Below are positions 12,070-23,740 of a stretch of 64,000 nt of DNA, piece after piece. Within the stretch, counting starts at the first letter, position 1. Each line of letters opens with the position of its first letter. The notes beneath the pieces were generated by a model. The model had not been told where the DNA came from. It saw nothing but the letters and a program-made list of their open reading frames with translations, and searched no databases. The DNA is taken from positions 70,715,702 through 70,779,701 of the forward strand of contig NC_052135.2 of assembly GCF_016086655.4 (NCBI RefSeq), read 5' to 3'. The translations under genes were made by a program, and so were the position numbers. The DNA comes from Lepeophtheirus salmonis (Eukaryota; Arthropoda; Copepoda; Siphonostomatoida; Caligidae).

Positions 12070-14100
12070 TAAGTATTCAATTTTTTTAAATCTAACCATA
12101 AAATATGATTGTATTTTAGACAAAATTATCAAGAATTATGATACACAACTCATTAAATAGCAAAAACAACTGCTTAAATGGTCACAACAACGGGGGTAGT
12201 AGCTTTGGATGGTTCGCAACTAGTTTGTCTGAGACTAGTTTCTTCACTTAAAGACTTGGGTATGATAATTATGTTTCCAATATTACATAGTCAATAAATA
12301 TTACTTTTTTATCACTTAGCTATGGTTGATAGGCTCCAAGAAATGGTGTTCAGAAAACTCATAAAATGCAAAAACAACTGCTTAAATGGTCACAACAACG
12401 GGTGTAGTTACATTGGGTGTAGCATTATAATTAGCAATTGTGTATATCCTTTATGATAATAGTATGTTGTTATATGAGCATAAATAACGGGGAAAATATC
12501 TTTTTTGATGCTCTTAATAAGGAGTAATATCGCCGGACATTACTACATAATTAGCTTTTGCTCTAAATCTTTAAGATGGATTTATTTCTAACACTTTTTT
12601 TATTAGTATATTTATTGTCTAATTTTATGATTTTGACATTTACTTTATTAATAATAATTAGTTAGATTCCATCGGTAGAGATATATCTACCCTGTGCACG
12701 ATTGTATATAGCAACTTCCACATGAAGAAGAGGGGTGATTATCTTTTTGATTAAACTCCCCGTCTCGTTTGTGTTTTGCAACCTAAAGGTATGACATATT
12801 TTACTGGATTCTGGTGTCAGAACAAGAAAATATTATTGGGATCAATCTATTATTTCAATATTTTGTATATATAATTTATTGTTATTAGTTATATGATTCC
12901 AATTGTTTAATTTTGTATATTTAACAGAAATGTATGATGGTATATTTTTTATTATGTATATTTTATTTAATTAAAGCCTTCTTTTTTAAACTTTAAACTT
13001 CAAATATATTTCGAAATACTCTACTTTGTCGTTTCATTAGCTATTATTCTGAGAATAAGGTTCATAATGAATTACAATTTCATGGAATGTGACGTTATAA
13101 AATCTACTTTAACGGATAAAAAACGTCTAAGTCAATTATACGTAGTATATCTTCATTAAACATTTTTCTAATAAATACTTTCGTTGTACCCTCAAAAATC
13201 ATAATAAAGCAGGCAGATGATAATCACATCAGTATTTTAAATAATGATACCATATGTATTTTTTCCCCCTTCTCCTTGCACGCGTTTTTCTCTACAATAT
13301 TATCAACTTTACTCATAACAAACATTGATTTGTACACATAAAAATAATATTATTTTTTCCTAAATTTGGATATTTTGAAACTTTTTCGAGAAATGAATCA
13401 ATAATACGGTGGATAATGAATTGTAACAAATATAAATGCCTGACAAAAAACTGGGAAATAACATTAAGAAAAAAGACTTTATTAAATAATATTAAACTTG
13501 TCTTTAACATATTCACAACGCATCATTCAATTTTAATATATTTCTTTGTTCATTAGTTCAATCTTTCTTAACAAAGTTTTTTCATATAATATTTTGCTGA
13601 ACATGATCCCTCTTTTCTGAAACAAAATTTCTTATTAATACAGAGAGCATTGTCCCAGATACGATATTTCCCATATAACGGAAACTATGACAAATCTGCT
13701 TTCTTCTTTGATATGATATTTATTAAATCTCCCACCTCCATTGTCTGAGTAGCGGTAACAGCAAATAAAGATCAATTGCTTCCCCAATTTATAATTAATT
13801 TACGAAAAATATATTTTTTCCAAATTTATTAATAGAAGTTCCTTATAAATAAAGCGATTTTATATTAAATAAAATTTTTAATAGTATAGATAAGTGATCT
13901 CTACTACAAATGTTAAAGAATTCCCGATATGAGATTTCTTGGTATTTGATCTACAGTCTCAATATGCGAGGCTGAATGCGCAAGCAGGCCTTTGCCACTT
14001 GGTCACTTTGCAAATCCAGGAATTAATTTCTCGATCCTACTGATAGGTTTGTCTTTGCTGTTGAAAGGGGCTCGATTGGTTTGTCGTTCGATCGCCCCGC
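12070..14100. other. Gene-free AT-rich stretch with short direct repeats
   Basis: No coding exon is recognised. A word of about 45 bp at 12161-12206 (core GCTTAAATGGTCACAACAAC) recurs at 12366-12412, about 205 bp away. The rest is AT-rich with frequent stops in all frames. Confidence 0.45.
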
Positions 14101-14111
14101 ACACAAAAAAA

Positions 14112-14294
14112 GACTCTATTTCACTTAAAAATCCTCTTTGAAGTCCATATACATTAAGCATATTTTCTTCTCTAGGAATGGCCGGGGCGCAAACAGAAGC
14201 ACAAGGAGTACAAAGAGTAAGTTATCCTTAGTACGCTGTCTATAGAGTTACATTTTTATTATTGTTGTGTAAAATTTTACATGCTAAGGTACTC
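14112..14294 (-). repeat. tRNA-derived SINE, copy A
   Basis: Read on the minus strand this copy starts GAGTACCTTAG, has a degenerate A-box region, then a B-box/T-arm-like word followed by CGCCCCGGCCATTCC and a body with GAAGAAAATATGCTTAATGT. It aligns end to end with copy B 470 bp away. The tRNA resemblance is weaker here than in copy B. Family assignment is inference from the A-box/B-box layout. Confidence 0.5.
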
Positions 14295-14584
14295 TCAAGA
14301 AAGAGTAGATATATGAATCCCCTTTTGAATTTCATTTTGTCCGCCCTATAAAAAATCCCTTGCATGGGGGAGCATAAACTCCATGCCCCTCCCCCACCTT
14401 TCCATTCCACCATTGATTTATATATTTGTGTTACTTTACGACGAGTCTTTTACGAGACCTCGACTTTCTAAAAAAAGAAAATTACAAAAACGTATGAATG
14501 CTATGTTGCTGTTTCTCAATTAATTTGTTAGATGGTATTAAATTGATTAAGTATAAGTAATCATTAAAGTATTAAATTTACTCT

Positions 14585-14760
14585 ATTTGACTTAGAAATC
14601 TTTCTTAAAGTCAATATACATTGAGTATATTTTCTTCACTAGGAACGGCCGGGGCGCGAACTGAAGCACATTAAGTTAAAGGAATAATTTCTACCGTGTA
14701 CGTTGTCTATTGAGCTACGCCTTGATAATTTCTATGTAAAATTTTGCATCCTAAGGTACT
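14585..14760 (-). repeat. tRNA-derived SINE, copy B
   Basis: On the minus strand it begins AGTACCTTAGGATGC, then GGCGTAGCTCAATAGACAAC, which fits a tRNA 5' end with an A-box. About 50 bp later comes AGTTCGCGCCCCGGCCGTTC, which fits a B-box/T-arm and acceptor stem. The body that follows (GAAGAAAATATACTCAATGT) matches copy A. There is no CCA and no cloverleaf, so it is not a tRNA gene. Confidence 0.55.
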
Positions 14761-15976
14761 TTTGATGCCCTTTTGCATTCATAAGTCGTAGAGTCAACTG
14801 TTATATATCAGAAAGAGAAAAACTAAAGATAACAGCAGAAGAGAAGATGTAGTATTTTCGTGAAACACCAAAAAGCGAGCAGTGAACAACTCTATATTTT
14901 TTTGTTCAGCTGATTATCTATCGACTCTACTGCAAAATAAAGAATACTTCATCAGTAGGGAAGAATGATTTAATCACATAACCTCTTTATTTTGACAGGG
15001 AAAGTTGTTGAGGTTTGAATATGATAGTATGGAAAAGTTCTTAGAAATAAATTGACTGTAAACGATGATTGATAATTTGAGTCCTTTTCTTATATCTCTT
15101 TTTGTATAAAAGATTGAGAAATGCAATGAATATTACTAAGTGGAAAATGTATTTTTAGATTAAAAATAATTATGTTACCGAGTTTATTATGACAACTCAT
15201 CTTAACATAGAAACATATTAGATCATTCTCTCACTGAGCATATTATAGCATCTACTATGAACATAATAACACACTAATTGTAACAATGACAAATTAAATA
15301 GTTTTAAATGTTAAATTTGTTAATCAAATGTTGGCAATGTCTAGGAGAATTTTACCTGAATAAAAATTTACTCCACAGGGTAAATTATATTTTATTCAGT
15401 TCGGTCTTAAACGATTTTTCTAAACGAATATTTCCGTCCAGACAGCGATCTTAGAGATTAGACCAAAATATAATCGTTTTCAAATCGTGGACCGATTTTT
15501 CTGGTCTTTATCTATCGACCGATTTTCTCCCCTTGTTAACGCTTCTGACAATCTAGTTATATTATATGGACTTGTATCTTTCTTTTCTGTTTAATAGTTC
15601 AGTTAAATTTGCGTTTCTTTTCCTTCACTTATTCACTCTGTGAACCCTTCAATTTATACAAAACTTATTTAATAATAAATCGAAGGTCCTAATCATAACA
15701 CGTTTATAGTTATTTCGTAGCTTAAAGGATAAGGCTAAAAAAATTGTAAGGATTAGTGTCACTCCTATACTGATTTATGGGCTGTACAATTATGATTTAT
15801 GCAATACATAAAACTCCATATGATGCAGGCGGAATTTGAATATTGGGCCGATCTAGGCCCAGTTTTTCATTTAGACCGATCCAGATCGAAAGACTTTAAA
15901 CGACCAAATAAGTTTGGTCCAGTAAAAATCAAAAAAACCTCAGGTTGGTCTATGATTTTCAGACCAAAACTCTAAC

Positions 15977-16140
15977 CAAGGGCGTCTGCAGGGGTGGGCT
16001 GGAGGGAGCCTCCCCTCCCCCAAAAAAAAAAAAAATAACAATAGAATGTTTGCTTTTAATATTTTAAGTTGAATTGAATAATTCAATTTTTTTTACAAAT
16101 AATTTAATTTTTTTTTTTTTTAAATCCAATTACCAAGAAA
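15977..16140 (+). mobile_element. MITE-like CAGGGGCGTC element, copy 3 (truncated)
   Basis: The head reads CAAGGGCGTCTGCAGGGGTG then GGCTGGAGGGAGCC, matching copies 1 and 2, followed by a poly(A) run and a short part of the AT-rich body. The right end is not evident. Confidence 0.45.
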
Positions 16141-16430
16141 ATTACCCCTAAACTAAAATCTTGCCAATGCTCTTACTGCGTACCTTTTATTAAGAATATA
16201 TTTTAAGTAAAAGGTATTAAAAAAAAAAATTATTATACCAAAACATAGAAGGCGGATCATTTTTCTGAGAATTATCGATGATCGATATATATTGAGTTTG
16301 TATTTATGACGTGATTTTGCTAACTTTTTTGTCTTACATACAAACATTGTATATTTTTTCTACTCACAAGACTAACAGAGAGTTTTTTAGAGCAGTACCT
16401 GCTTTGTTTGAAAAATATTTTCCTTTTCCA

Positions 16431-16853
16431 CAGGGGGAGGGCTGGAGGAGCTGTACCCCCCCCAAATTAAGGAATTTTTTAATCTTTCTAGATAATTTAA
16501 CATTTGAAATTTAATTTAATTTTTCAATTTTTCTTCCAAAAAATTTAATAGCTATGGATTTTAAAAAATTTCTCCGAAAAATTTTATATTTCAAACCTCA
16601 TTTTAGAATTTTTTGTGAATAACTATGGATTTTTCAAATTTTTCTCTCAAAAATTTAATATTTGAAATTCAATTTTAGAAATTTTTTTCCAAAAAATTTA
16701 TTTTATTGTGAACATCTCTAGATTAATGTAATATTTTGTAAATTACTGTAAATTTGTGAAATTCTTATTCATAAAATAAAAAAAATCAGCTTGTTTTTCA
16801 GCTTGTTTCTCCAAAAAACCAAGCCCCCAAATATAATCCTGCGGATCCCCCTG
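16431..16853 (+). mobile_element. MITE-like CAGGGGCGTC element, copy 4, both ends visible
   Basis: The left end CAGGGGGAGGGCTGGAGGAG leads into GCTGTACCCCCCCCAAATTAAGGAATTT. The right end CCTGCGGATCCCCCTG (16838-16853) is close to the reverse complement of the family start CAGGGGCGTCCGCAGG, so the family has inverted terminal repeats of about 16 bp. The body is made of the repeated 'ttgtgaataactatgga' type words. No open reading frame suggests a transposase. Total length is about 420 bp. Confidence 0.6.
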
Positions 16854-17584
16854 TTATTGTTTCTAAGTTGAGCAATGACATGAAAAGAATAGTGAATAAT
16901 ATTTCTCCTCTAGAATGGGCAAGCTTTCAACTGATATTACTATTTTACACGCACCAGGAGACAGTTTTTATTTACGTCACTTTGTAGATTTGAGAACAAA
17001 TGTCTATCTCCATCTTCAAAACTACAAAATTTTTGTGTCACTGCACTCTTCATAGACTACTTTGTCCCTGGTTTTAAACACTAAGGCTTCTTTGGGACGT
17101 TTTTCTACATTTAAATATACACATAGATTTCTGTAAAAACTAATTATATACAAAAGTATTCATCAAAAAGCATTCGGCTTTTGTCAAAAAAATCATTTAT
17201 CTAGACAGAGATTCACGCCAACATGTGTCATGTAGAAGGTTCATCATCAAACAAATATTATAAATCTATATTATTAGACTACTTGACTTTTTTCATTTAC
17301 CAAGCATCTTATTCTATTTTATATTTTAAAAATACAAATGATTAAACAGATAAAATACTAGGAATTTGTGTTAAAAATAAACATTTTAGTTTAAAATTAT
17401 TTTCCCTTTTTATGACCTCTTTATCCATGTTACAAACATTAAAATATTTTAAAAATATAATCTTACAAAAAAAAAAAATCTTTGTATTCACTAATATTTT
17501 CTTTTTAAAACTTAATGTATGTACTTTAGAAAAAACAAAAGATTTTAACGAAAAATCACAACTTAGTCAAACGAAAAAATGTTC

Positions 17585-17870
17585 ACTATCGACGCCCACA
17601 GCAATAGGAGGAACGACAGATGGATCACTGAGAGCAAATCCGACGTCATACGGAAGTAGAACAATAAGCACCCTGTATCCATCATGGTCCTCGACTTCTT
17701 CTTCTCGAGTGAGGGTGACTTCTTGCCACCCTTCTTCTTGCGGAAATAAATAGATCACCAAGAAGAACTAGTCAAAGAGCCTGTAAACTGGCACTATCCT
17801 GCAGCTGTATCTACTAGCCCTAGGTCAACATGGATGACCTCGGCAGAGTTCATTTCTCTACCATGTCTTT
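17585..17870 (+). pseudogene. Mariner transposase remnant, middle part (left half)
   Basis: The plus strand reads IMVLDFFFSSEGDFLPPFF, matching the mariner block around the second catalytic region (family form VMVxGVVxSDGxxxPPxFF). It is followed by VKEPVNWHYPAA. The matching downstream part lies beyond the LTR element, at 19670-19935. A related decayed copy is at 49660-50230. Confidence 0.65.
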
Positions 17871-17930
17871 GGGATTAACAGCTCCAGGCGATAGTTTACC
17901 AGTTCCCAGCCTCTTGGATATGTATGTTGT

Positions 17931-19655
17931 TAATTCTTCATTAAATAATTAAAGACCGTCGACATCGTCTTATCAATACGACATTTGGCATACTATATTT
18001 ATGCCCAGAGAAGGAAAAGAAATAGCAAAAATACCACTCCAATTAATTGATCTGCCGGGTTCATTTCTATTCGCACACAGTATCCCTAAACCCCCCACAC
18101 ACCCGTGTGTGCTCCACGATAATCTTTAAGTCTAGAGGGAACTTTATTCAACGAAAGATGATTTTGTTTTGTACGGAGTATTTGGATTGGTCGTTGGCAT
18201 AAATGCTCGTTTGACATGATGAGTGCAAACGACCATTTTGTGGTACTGCCCAAATGCTATGTTTGGTGCGTTGACCATGATATTAATGGGAGCATAAGGG
18301 TATGAATATACCTGTAAAGAAGCATTCGCAATTGTAATTTTTGCCTTAGCAAATGCTGGATTAGCTTCAGATGACCAAGTTAGAGATGCATCCTTGCAAA
18401 GAAGCGTTAGCAGAAAAACAGATCACATTATTAATGTACATCCTGCAACAAGTCAAAATAACGCAGAAAATTGGCTCCAATGATGGAATGTGAGACATCA
18501 GCGATTGTGAACATCCCTCAAAATCTGTGACGAAATCGAGTGTCAGCGAAGGTTGACCATATGTAGCTATAGGTAAAGAGTTTGCTGCCGTCAAAGATGC
18601 TCCTCTTTGGAATTGTTTCCGATCTGCTAAAGTGGCTTTTATAACCCTTCATTCAGCTCCAGTATATATTAGAAATTGTCACTTGGATAAAATGTTGCTC
18701 AAAAAGTCGACATTGGGTTGAACTGCGGATCTCTGTCGTCATAACATCGCCCTGTTACCGTTTTCCGACCAAGAGCACGGGCTTATTCATTTTTTAGATT
18801 TTAACAAAAGCGTTCGTAATAAAAACAATGTCCAGATGTGACATTGCATTGAAATTTTTTGCTTCAACTTCTACTTCTCTCATTGCATTCGTTCAATGTG
18901 AGTGAGCAGATAACTTGCTCCAAACCTGACATCTCCTTTCAAGTAATTAGAACTCCATAGATTGAGATTTACTTTCTGTGGAAATGCTAGGTGTGGATAC
19001 CTACGTGACCTTTTCTGCGAATGTGGCTAGGTCCTCCAAATTAAATGTCGACGTGGAGACAACTGTCAAGGCAGCCGTAGGTAAACGTGGAATTTTAAAA
19101 GTTTTCAAAATATTGTCCTCTATGGAGATCCTGTCCACCAGCTGATGCTTACTAGCAGTAGTTGAGAAGGATTTTTGACTCCTAATTCCTCCGTTACTAG
19201 GAGTTGATATAGTTGTGGCTGCTAAGGTCCTGAAAGACGATCAATGAGAGTGTCTTTCTAGGCTTTGAACAAATTTATAGTTGGGGTATTAATAATCAGA
19301 TTCTGCGCCTCTGTAGCCACATTCTGATTGTGAGTACCCATCACATAACTAAATTTAGTCACTAAAGGGGTAATTTTCCTCGATTTTAATATTGCCTCGA
19401 CATGGCCGAACCACATTTGTAGGTCGCTAATCCAGAATTTTGACAATTTAATATGCGCAACTGTCGAAATTTGGGATAATTTAGTTTATTCTGCATTAAA
19501 TAATTAAAGCCCATCGACTACGATTTATCGATAGCCGATAATATATTTTATACACTATAGTAATCCCTGGAGAAGGAAAAGAAATAGCAAAAACAATATA
19601 AACAAAAAACAACACTCTAATTAAGTGATGTGCTGGCTTGATTCGTATTAGCTAG
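17931..19655 (-). mobile_element. Degenerate gypsy-type LTR retrotransposon lacking RT and integrase
   Basis: Two direct repeats of about 150 bp flank the unit: about 17931-18080 and 19480-19655, sharing ATTAAATAATTAAAG and AGAAGGAAAAGAAATAGCAA. On the minus strand a gag-like piece (19446-18990) has FWISDLQMWFGHVEA, TKFSYVMGTH and, after frameshifts, VTEELGVKNPSQLL. A protease-like piece (about 18700-18450) has LADRKQFQRGASLTAAN, ATYGQPSLTLDF and IADVSHSIIGANFLRYFDLL, in order but across frames. The expected DTGA active-site motif is YTGA. No reverse transcriptase, RNase H or integrase fits in the remaining 370 bp. The element is dead and sits inside a mariner remnant. Confidence 0.7.
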
Positions 19656-19669
19656 AAGTATAATATACA

Positions 19670-19935
19670 CGACGACAAATTTATCCCTTATTGGCTCTGT
19701 GCCAATGCCCCAGCTTTCTTGGACATCCAGACCTGGCTCTCAGCTCCCTTGACATAAATCCCTTGACCTTCAACTTCTAATAGGAGGTAGAAAGTAAGGT
19801 CGGTGTCAAGTACCACCTCTCCAAGAAGGCATTAAAGGTCAATATCGGTAGTGAGACCAGAAAGCTGGATCCTTCGTCAGAAACGCCTGTGTCAGCTTCA
19901 AGTACATGATCGAGCTTGTGATGGCGGCTGACAGC
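19670..19935 (+). pseudogene. Mariner transposase remnant, C-terminal part (right half)
   Basis: The plus strand reads ANAPAFLDIQTWLSAPLT then, after a stop, a block like SPDLNPLD, followed by VKYHLSKKALKVNIGSETRK and words like the mariner C-terminus. It continues the order of the block at 17585-17870, with the LTR element between them. Confidence 0.6.
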
Positions 19936-20529
19936 AGCCTAATCTAATAAATGTTATTTTTTTATTATATTGTTAAAAACAAGGTCATATACTTTGATCA
20001 TGTAAAATGTTATTCTTTCTTTTAATTATTGGTTGTAATCGATAACTTTTTAAGCAGTTAACATGTTTATACTATGAAATGGAGAACAGCCCAACAGTTG
20101 AAGTGAATGATGATTACAGTTGCAAAAACTATGACTTGCCGATATGCAAAAAAAAAAAAAAAAAATAGAAACCGAAAATTTGATCTATTTTTTGGAGAAT
20201 AACAACTTATGCTGTCATGACGTTTTGATCAGCTTTGGGTAGAAGAAAATAAATAAAAATCCAATTATTTCTCTGGCAAGGATAATGATAGGAATTACTA
20301 CGATTGCAATCCTCAACTCTACTCTTAGTCCATCAAATTATCAGTGTTACTCTCATTTGTTCATGAGCAAACACACTTTACCGGGGAAACCGTTATTATT
20401 TACTTATCTCTCTTATGCAAATTTTTAGAGGTTCAGATTAATTTTTTTACATTGTTCTGATGAACGATGTTGTAGAACACCTCATTAGCTGTCGATTGCT
20501 AAGAAAAATATTGACGTAGTCGCCACCAT

Positions 20530-21300
20530 GAGCACACAGTAAGAGAAGAAGATTCAGATTACAACACTCCTCCGCACAAGATCTGGGAGCAGACTAGAGT
20601 CTGGAGGAAGACGATTTACAATGTATCCATGCCGTAGAAGGTCGGAGAGGACCTCAGACACTCTCCAAGATCAGAAAAGAACCCCTCCGTGAAGTCAGCC
20701 ATCGAGAAGAAACCGAATTCCTCAATTGCTGACATGGCCAGGATGATGAAAAAGTATCCATCAGCAGTATCCAGGGCTCTACAAAAGGCAGTAGGAAAGT
20801 ATCTCCGGTGTATCCCGTCGTCTATGTTGATATAACAGCAGAGAAAAGTTTGTGTGGAGTGTGCAAATAAGGTCCAGAACCCCCTCAAAGGAACCTGTGG
20901 ACTCATTGTGATTATTTTCTGATAAGAGGACCTTTACTGTTGACCCTGTCTTCAGCAGGCAGAATGATCGAGTAGTCACGTTAGGGGATGTACCAGAGGA
21001 GCACTGATATTTCTCCACCGCCAAAAACAATATTTCAGTGACGATGTTAGATTAATTATATCCAACGGGAAGGTCATGAACCCCATGTGGTTCCTTTTAG
21101 GATACTGGCAGAAGGGTGATGATTACGTAAAAAATCTGGACACCAAAGTTCCCCCATGGATAAAATCCACTCTTGGCAATCATCCTTCGGTTTTCTTAAA
21201 AGATGACCCACCTGTCCATACTGCAAATAAAACCCAAGAGTGGCTCGAGATCGTGAAGTACTAGTGAGGTAGACTTACTTATCCAGCTGTTACAAGAAAA
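20530..21300 (+). pseudogene. Mariner transposase pseudogene
   Basis: In order across frames, the plus strand shows GRRTIYNVSMP (first helix-turn-helix), EDLRHSPRSE-NPSVKSAIEK, SSIADMARMMKKYPSAVSRA (second helix-turn-helix), LSENNHNESTGSFEG in the opposite frame and LIISNGKVMNPMWF. From 21076 an open piece of 62 residues covers YVKNLDTKVPPWIKS, then DDPPVHTANKTQEWLE, and stops before the last catalytic block. Several stops and shifts are present. No terminal repeats were found. Confidence 0.75.
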
Positions 21301-21714
21301 CTTGTCAACAGATCGAGCTCAAACTTGGCATAATAATGAAAGACAGTGCTGCGAACCTATTAAAAAAAAGTTTTTAAATCCTTACATCGAAGGCCATTTA
21401 AATTAACAATTCCAACATTAACCAATTCTTCCCAACTATGGAATTATTATTCAATAATTTTAGGGAATTCTTCAGATTAACTTAACATGAACTAATTTGA
21501 ATTCAACCTATTAACGTTTAGAACCCAGATGAGGGCAAAAGATGTAGAAAAATCGACAAATGGTAACAATAGAATATAAATTGTATTGTTTATTAATATT
21601 AATAAGATAACGCCCTAAATTAGTTTTTTATATTAGCAGTGGGATGACGCCACATGGGATTTTTGTATAGAAAAAATATATTTTTAAGATTAGAGCGTGA
21701 AAAAAGGTTAGTAC

Positions 21715-22330
21715 TGTTTATTCACGGAATCAGTTTTTATGAGATGAAGAAGTTTGCAATCTCTAATCATTAATAGAACTATTTTTTTAGGTTCAATTGT
21801 CTTCAACGTTTTGGGCCAAAAATGATCCTTCTAATTAATAGATATTTTATTTATTTTTTTATTAAGGAAGCTCAAACATTTTTTTTTTAGTCTAAAGAAT
21901 CCGGAACATTTTTCTATTCAGTAGTGAAAAAAATATATAAACTGTTCAACGGAATTAGTTTTTATGATATGAAAAAGTTTGTAGTCCCTAAAAATAATAG
22001 GAAAATTTATTCAACTTTTATATTTTTTTCACTAATGAATGTAAAAATATTCAAGCTTCCTCAGGTATTTATAAAAAATTTCTCTATCAACTAAAGGTGT
22101 CATTTTTTGCCCGAAACTGCGACAAGAATCTGTAGTTAATTACATCTTCTATTTATTAGCTACTACAAACTGTTTCATCTCATAAAAACTGATTCCGTCT
22201 ATCAGTTTTTATATTTTTTTCACTAATGAATAGAAAAATGTTCAAGCTTCCTTAGTTGAAAAAAAAAATCTCTATTAATTAGAAGGGTCATTTTTAGCCC
22301 AAAACATTGAAGGCAATTTGGAAATCATTT
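21715..22330. repeat. Nested inverted- and direct-repeat block
   Basis: The word CGGAATCAGTTTTTATGAGA (from 21726) recurs, diverged, near 21960 and in inverted orientation at 22168-22198. A second unit, from 'ttgggccaaaaatgatcctt' to 'attcagtagtgaaaaaaata' (21795-21945), recurs inverted at about 22205-22315, and partly inverted again at 22015-22110. The whole block can fold into long imperfect stems. It looks like two or more insertions of a fold-back or MITE element. Confidence 0.6.
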
Positions 22331-23740
22331 TAAGTTATTAAATTAATCAGTTTATTGCGACTTTTTCCAGAATTTTTTGCAATGACAATAGTTTATAGTT
22401 TAAACCCTCTTAAACATTATTAGGGTAAATTTTTTGTAATGTCTTTAAGAAAAAGTCATCAAATGTATTATTTAAAAGATGTATTTATTAATGGCGTTTT
22501 ATGCGTCATTAAACTTCTTATCGATCAGATGTTCGAGAAACTTAATACGCGGTGGAGGAAAAAGATTGGAGCACTCCCTCTTTTGTAACATACCTAGATA
22601 TGATATCCCATGTATGATAATCCAAATCAGTTATTTCAACCCGTGTATTTATTTATTTATATAAATATCCAGATCGTATTTTTGCTTTTAAGCCCTTTGT
22701 CTCAATGTGAGCAAGTGTTAGACGAGACTTTGATTTCAATATTCCATAGATACTCAAACACACATCAGAGTGTACATAGTTTACTTTCATTATAAAAATT
22801 AATTCATTATAGGACTGCGAGTCATTAAACGACTCTGGTGATTGAATGATGATGATATGTATGTATATCCTTCCATGAACCTTTTTCGGTCATATTTACT
22901 TCCTGCTTTTGAAACTACAGGAGTTTTAATTGATTTACATACAAATAATCGATCATTTCAAGGCTTAGCATTTAATGTATTATATCATATTTATGTAACG
23001 GACTTCAATTTGATACTACTACGCACGCGTATGTATCCAAATGAAGTTACATCTAATAACGAGAGTTGTAGGAATATACATAAATACATGGTGAAATATG
23101 AAACTGAGCTGTTAAGTTGACCTTCGTTTGAATACGTATTTATATGTTATTATTGGAACGATATTTATAATAATGCAAACGAAGAGATTTAGGATTTAGT
23201 TTATTCCTCAATTGTTTCACTTACATATACCATACCACATTGATCCGTTAAAAGTTATATTTCATATAATTATATTTCCATTATATGTTTGTCAATTTGC
23301 CTCCACATGGAAGAAACTACATAGTACATAAGTCATTCCAGTTTTATCAAGACGATTCTTCATCATCACATCAGAACATTTTGTTTCAAATAAACGAAGA
23401 ATTGAATTTATATATAGTTTATCATTTATCAAGTACTTCAATAAAGAGACACAATTATGTATATACATTATTGATTTTATTTTTTATTTTTTCTTTGAGG
23501 GAATGTTAGAAAATATACACAAATCTTATAAACAAAACTTCAGTTTGAAGACTATGTTGGACCCGTAGAGAATAGAACATACTCATAATGTTATTAATAA
23601 CTCATATTCCATTGTTGAATACATCATCGTCATAAGTAGTGTGCATCAATCACAACTTCCATGAGCGGATATAGTATACTATTCAACTCCTCATCCATAC
23701 AGCTATTCATCTTTCGAATTCGAGATGACACTCTAAGATT
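22331..23740. other. Gene-free stretch upstream of the GPCR
   Basis: Short open frames exist (for example 22842-23120 and 23285-23509), but none has recognisable domains, codon bias or flanking splice sites that I can support. The 5' UTR and promoter of the receptor must lie at the right end. Confidence 0.4.

Larger units (their letters stand above)
14761..17584. other. Gene-free stretch with old repeats
   Basis: No coding exon is recognised. About 15400-15560 and 15840-15975 carry GGTCTTAAACGAT / GACCGATTTT / GACCGATCC words of the same kind as the GGTCC repeats elsewhere. The rest is AT-rich, with two copies of the CAGGGGCGTC repeat listed separately. Confidence 0.45.

Noticed and set aside
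14641..14740. A tRNA gene on the minus strand
   Set aside because: A-box and B-box-like words are present, but acceptor, D and anticodon stems do not pair; a repeated tail marks it as a SINE.
17412..17753. A 113-codon frame ending in Ser/Thr-rich sequence
   Set aside because: The first half is Lys/Phe/Ile low-complexity from AT-rich DNA and the second half is an out-of-frame reading of a mariner remnant.
22842..23509. Two open frames (92 and 74 codons) upstream of the GPCR
   Set aside because: No domain, no splice partner, AT-driven composition; could be 5' UTR or chance.
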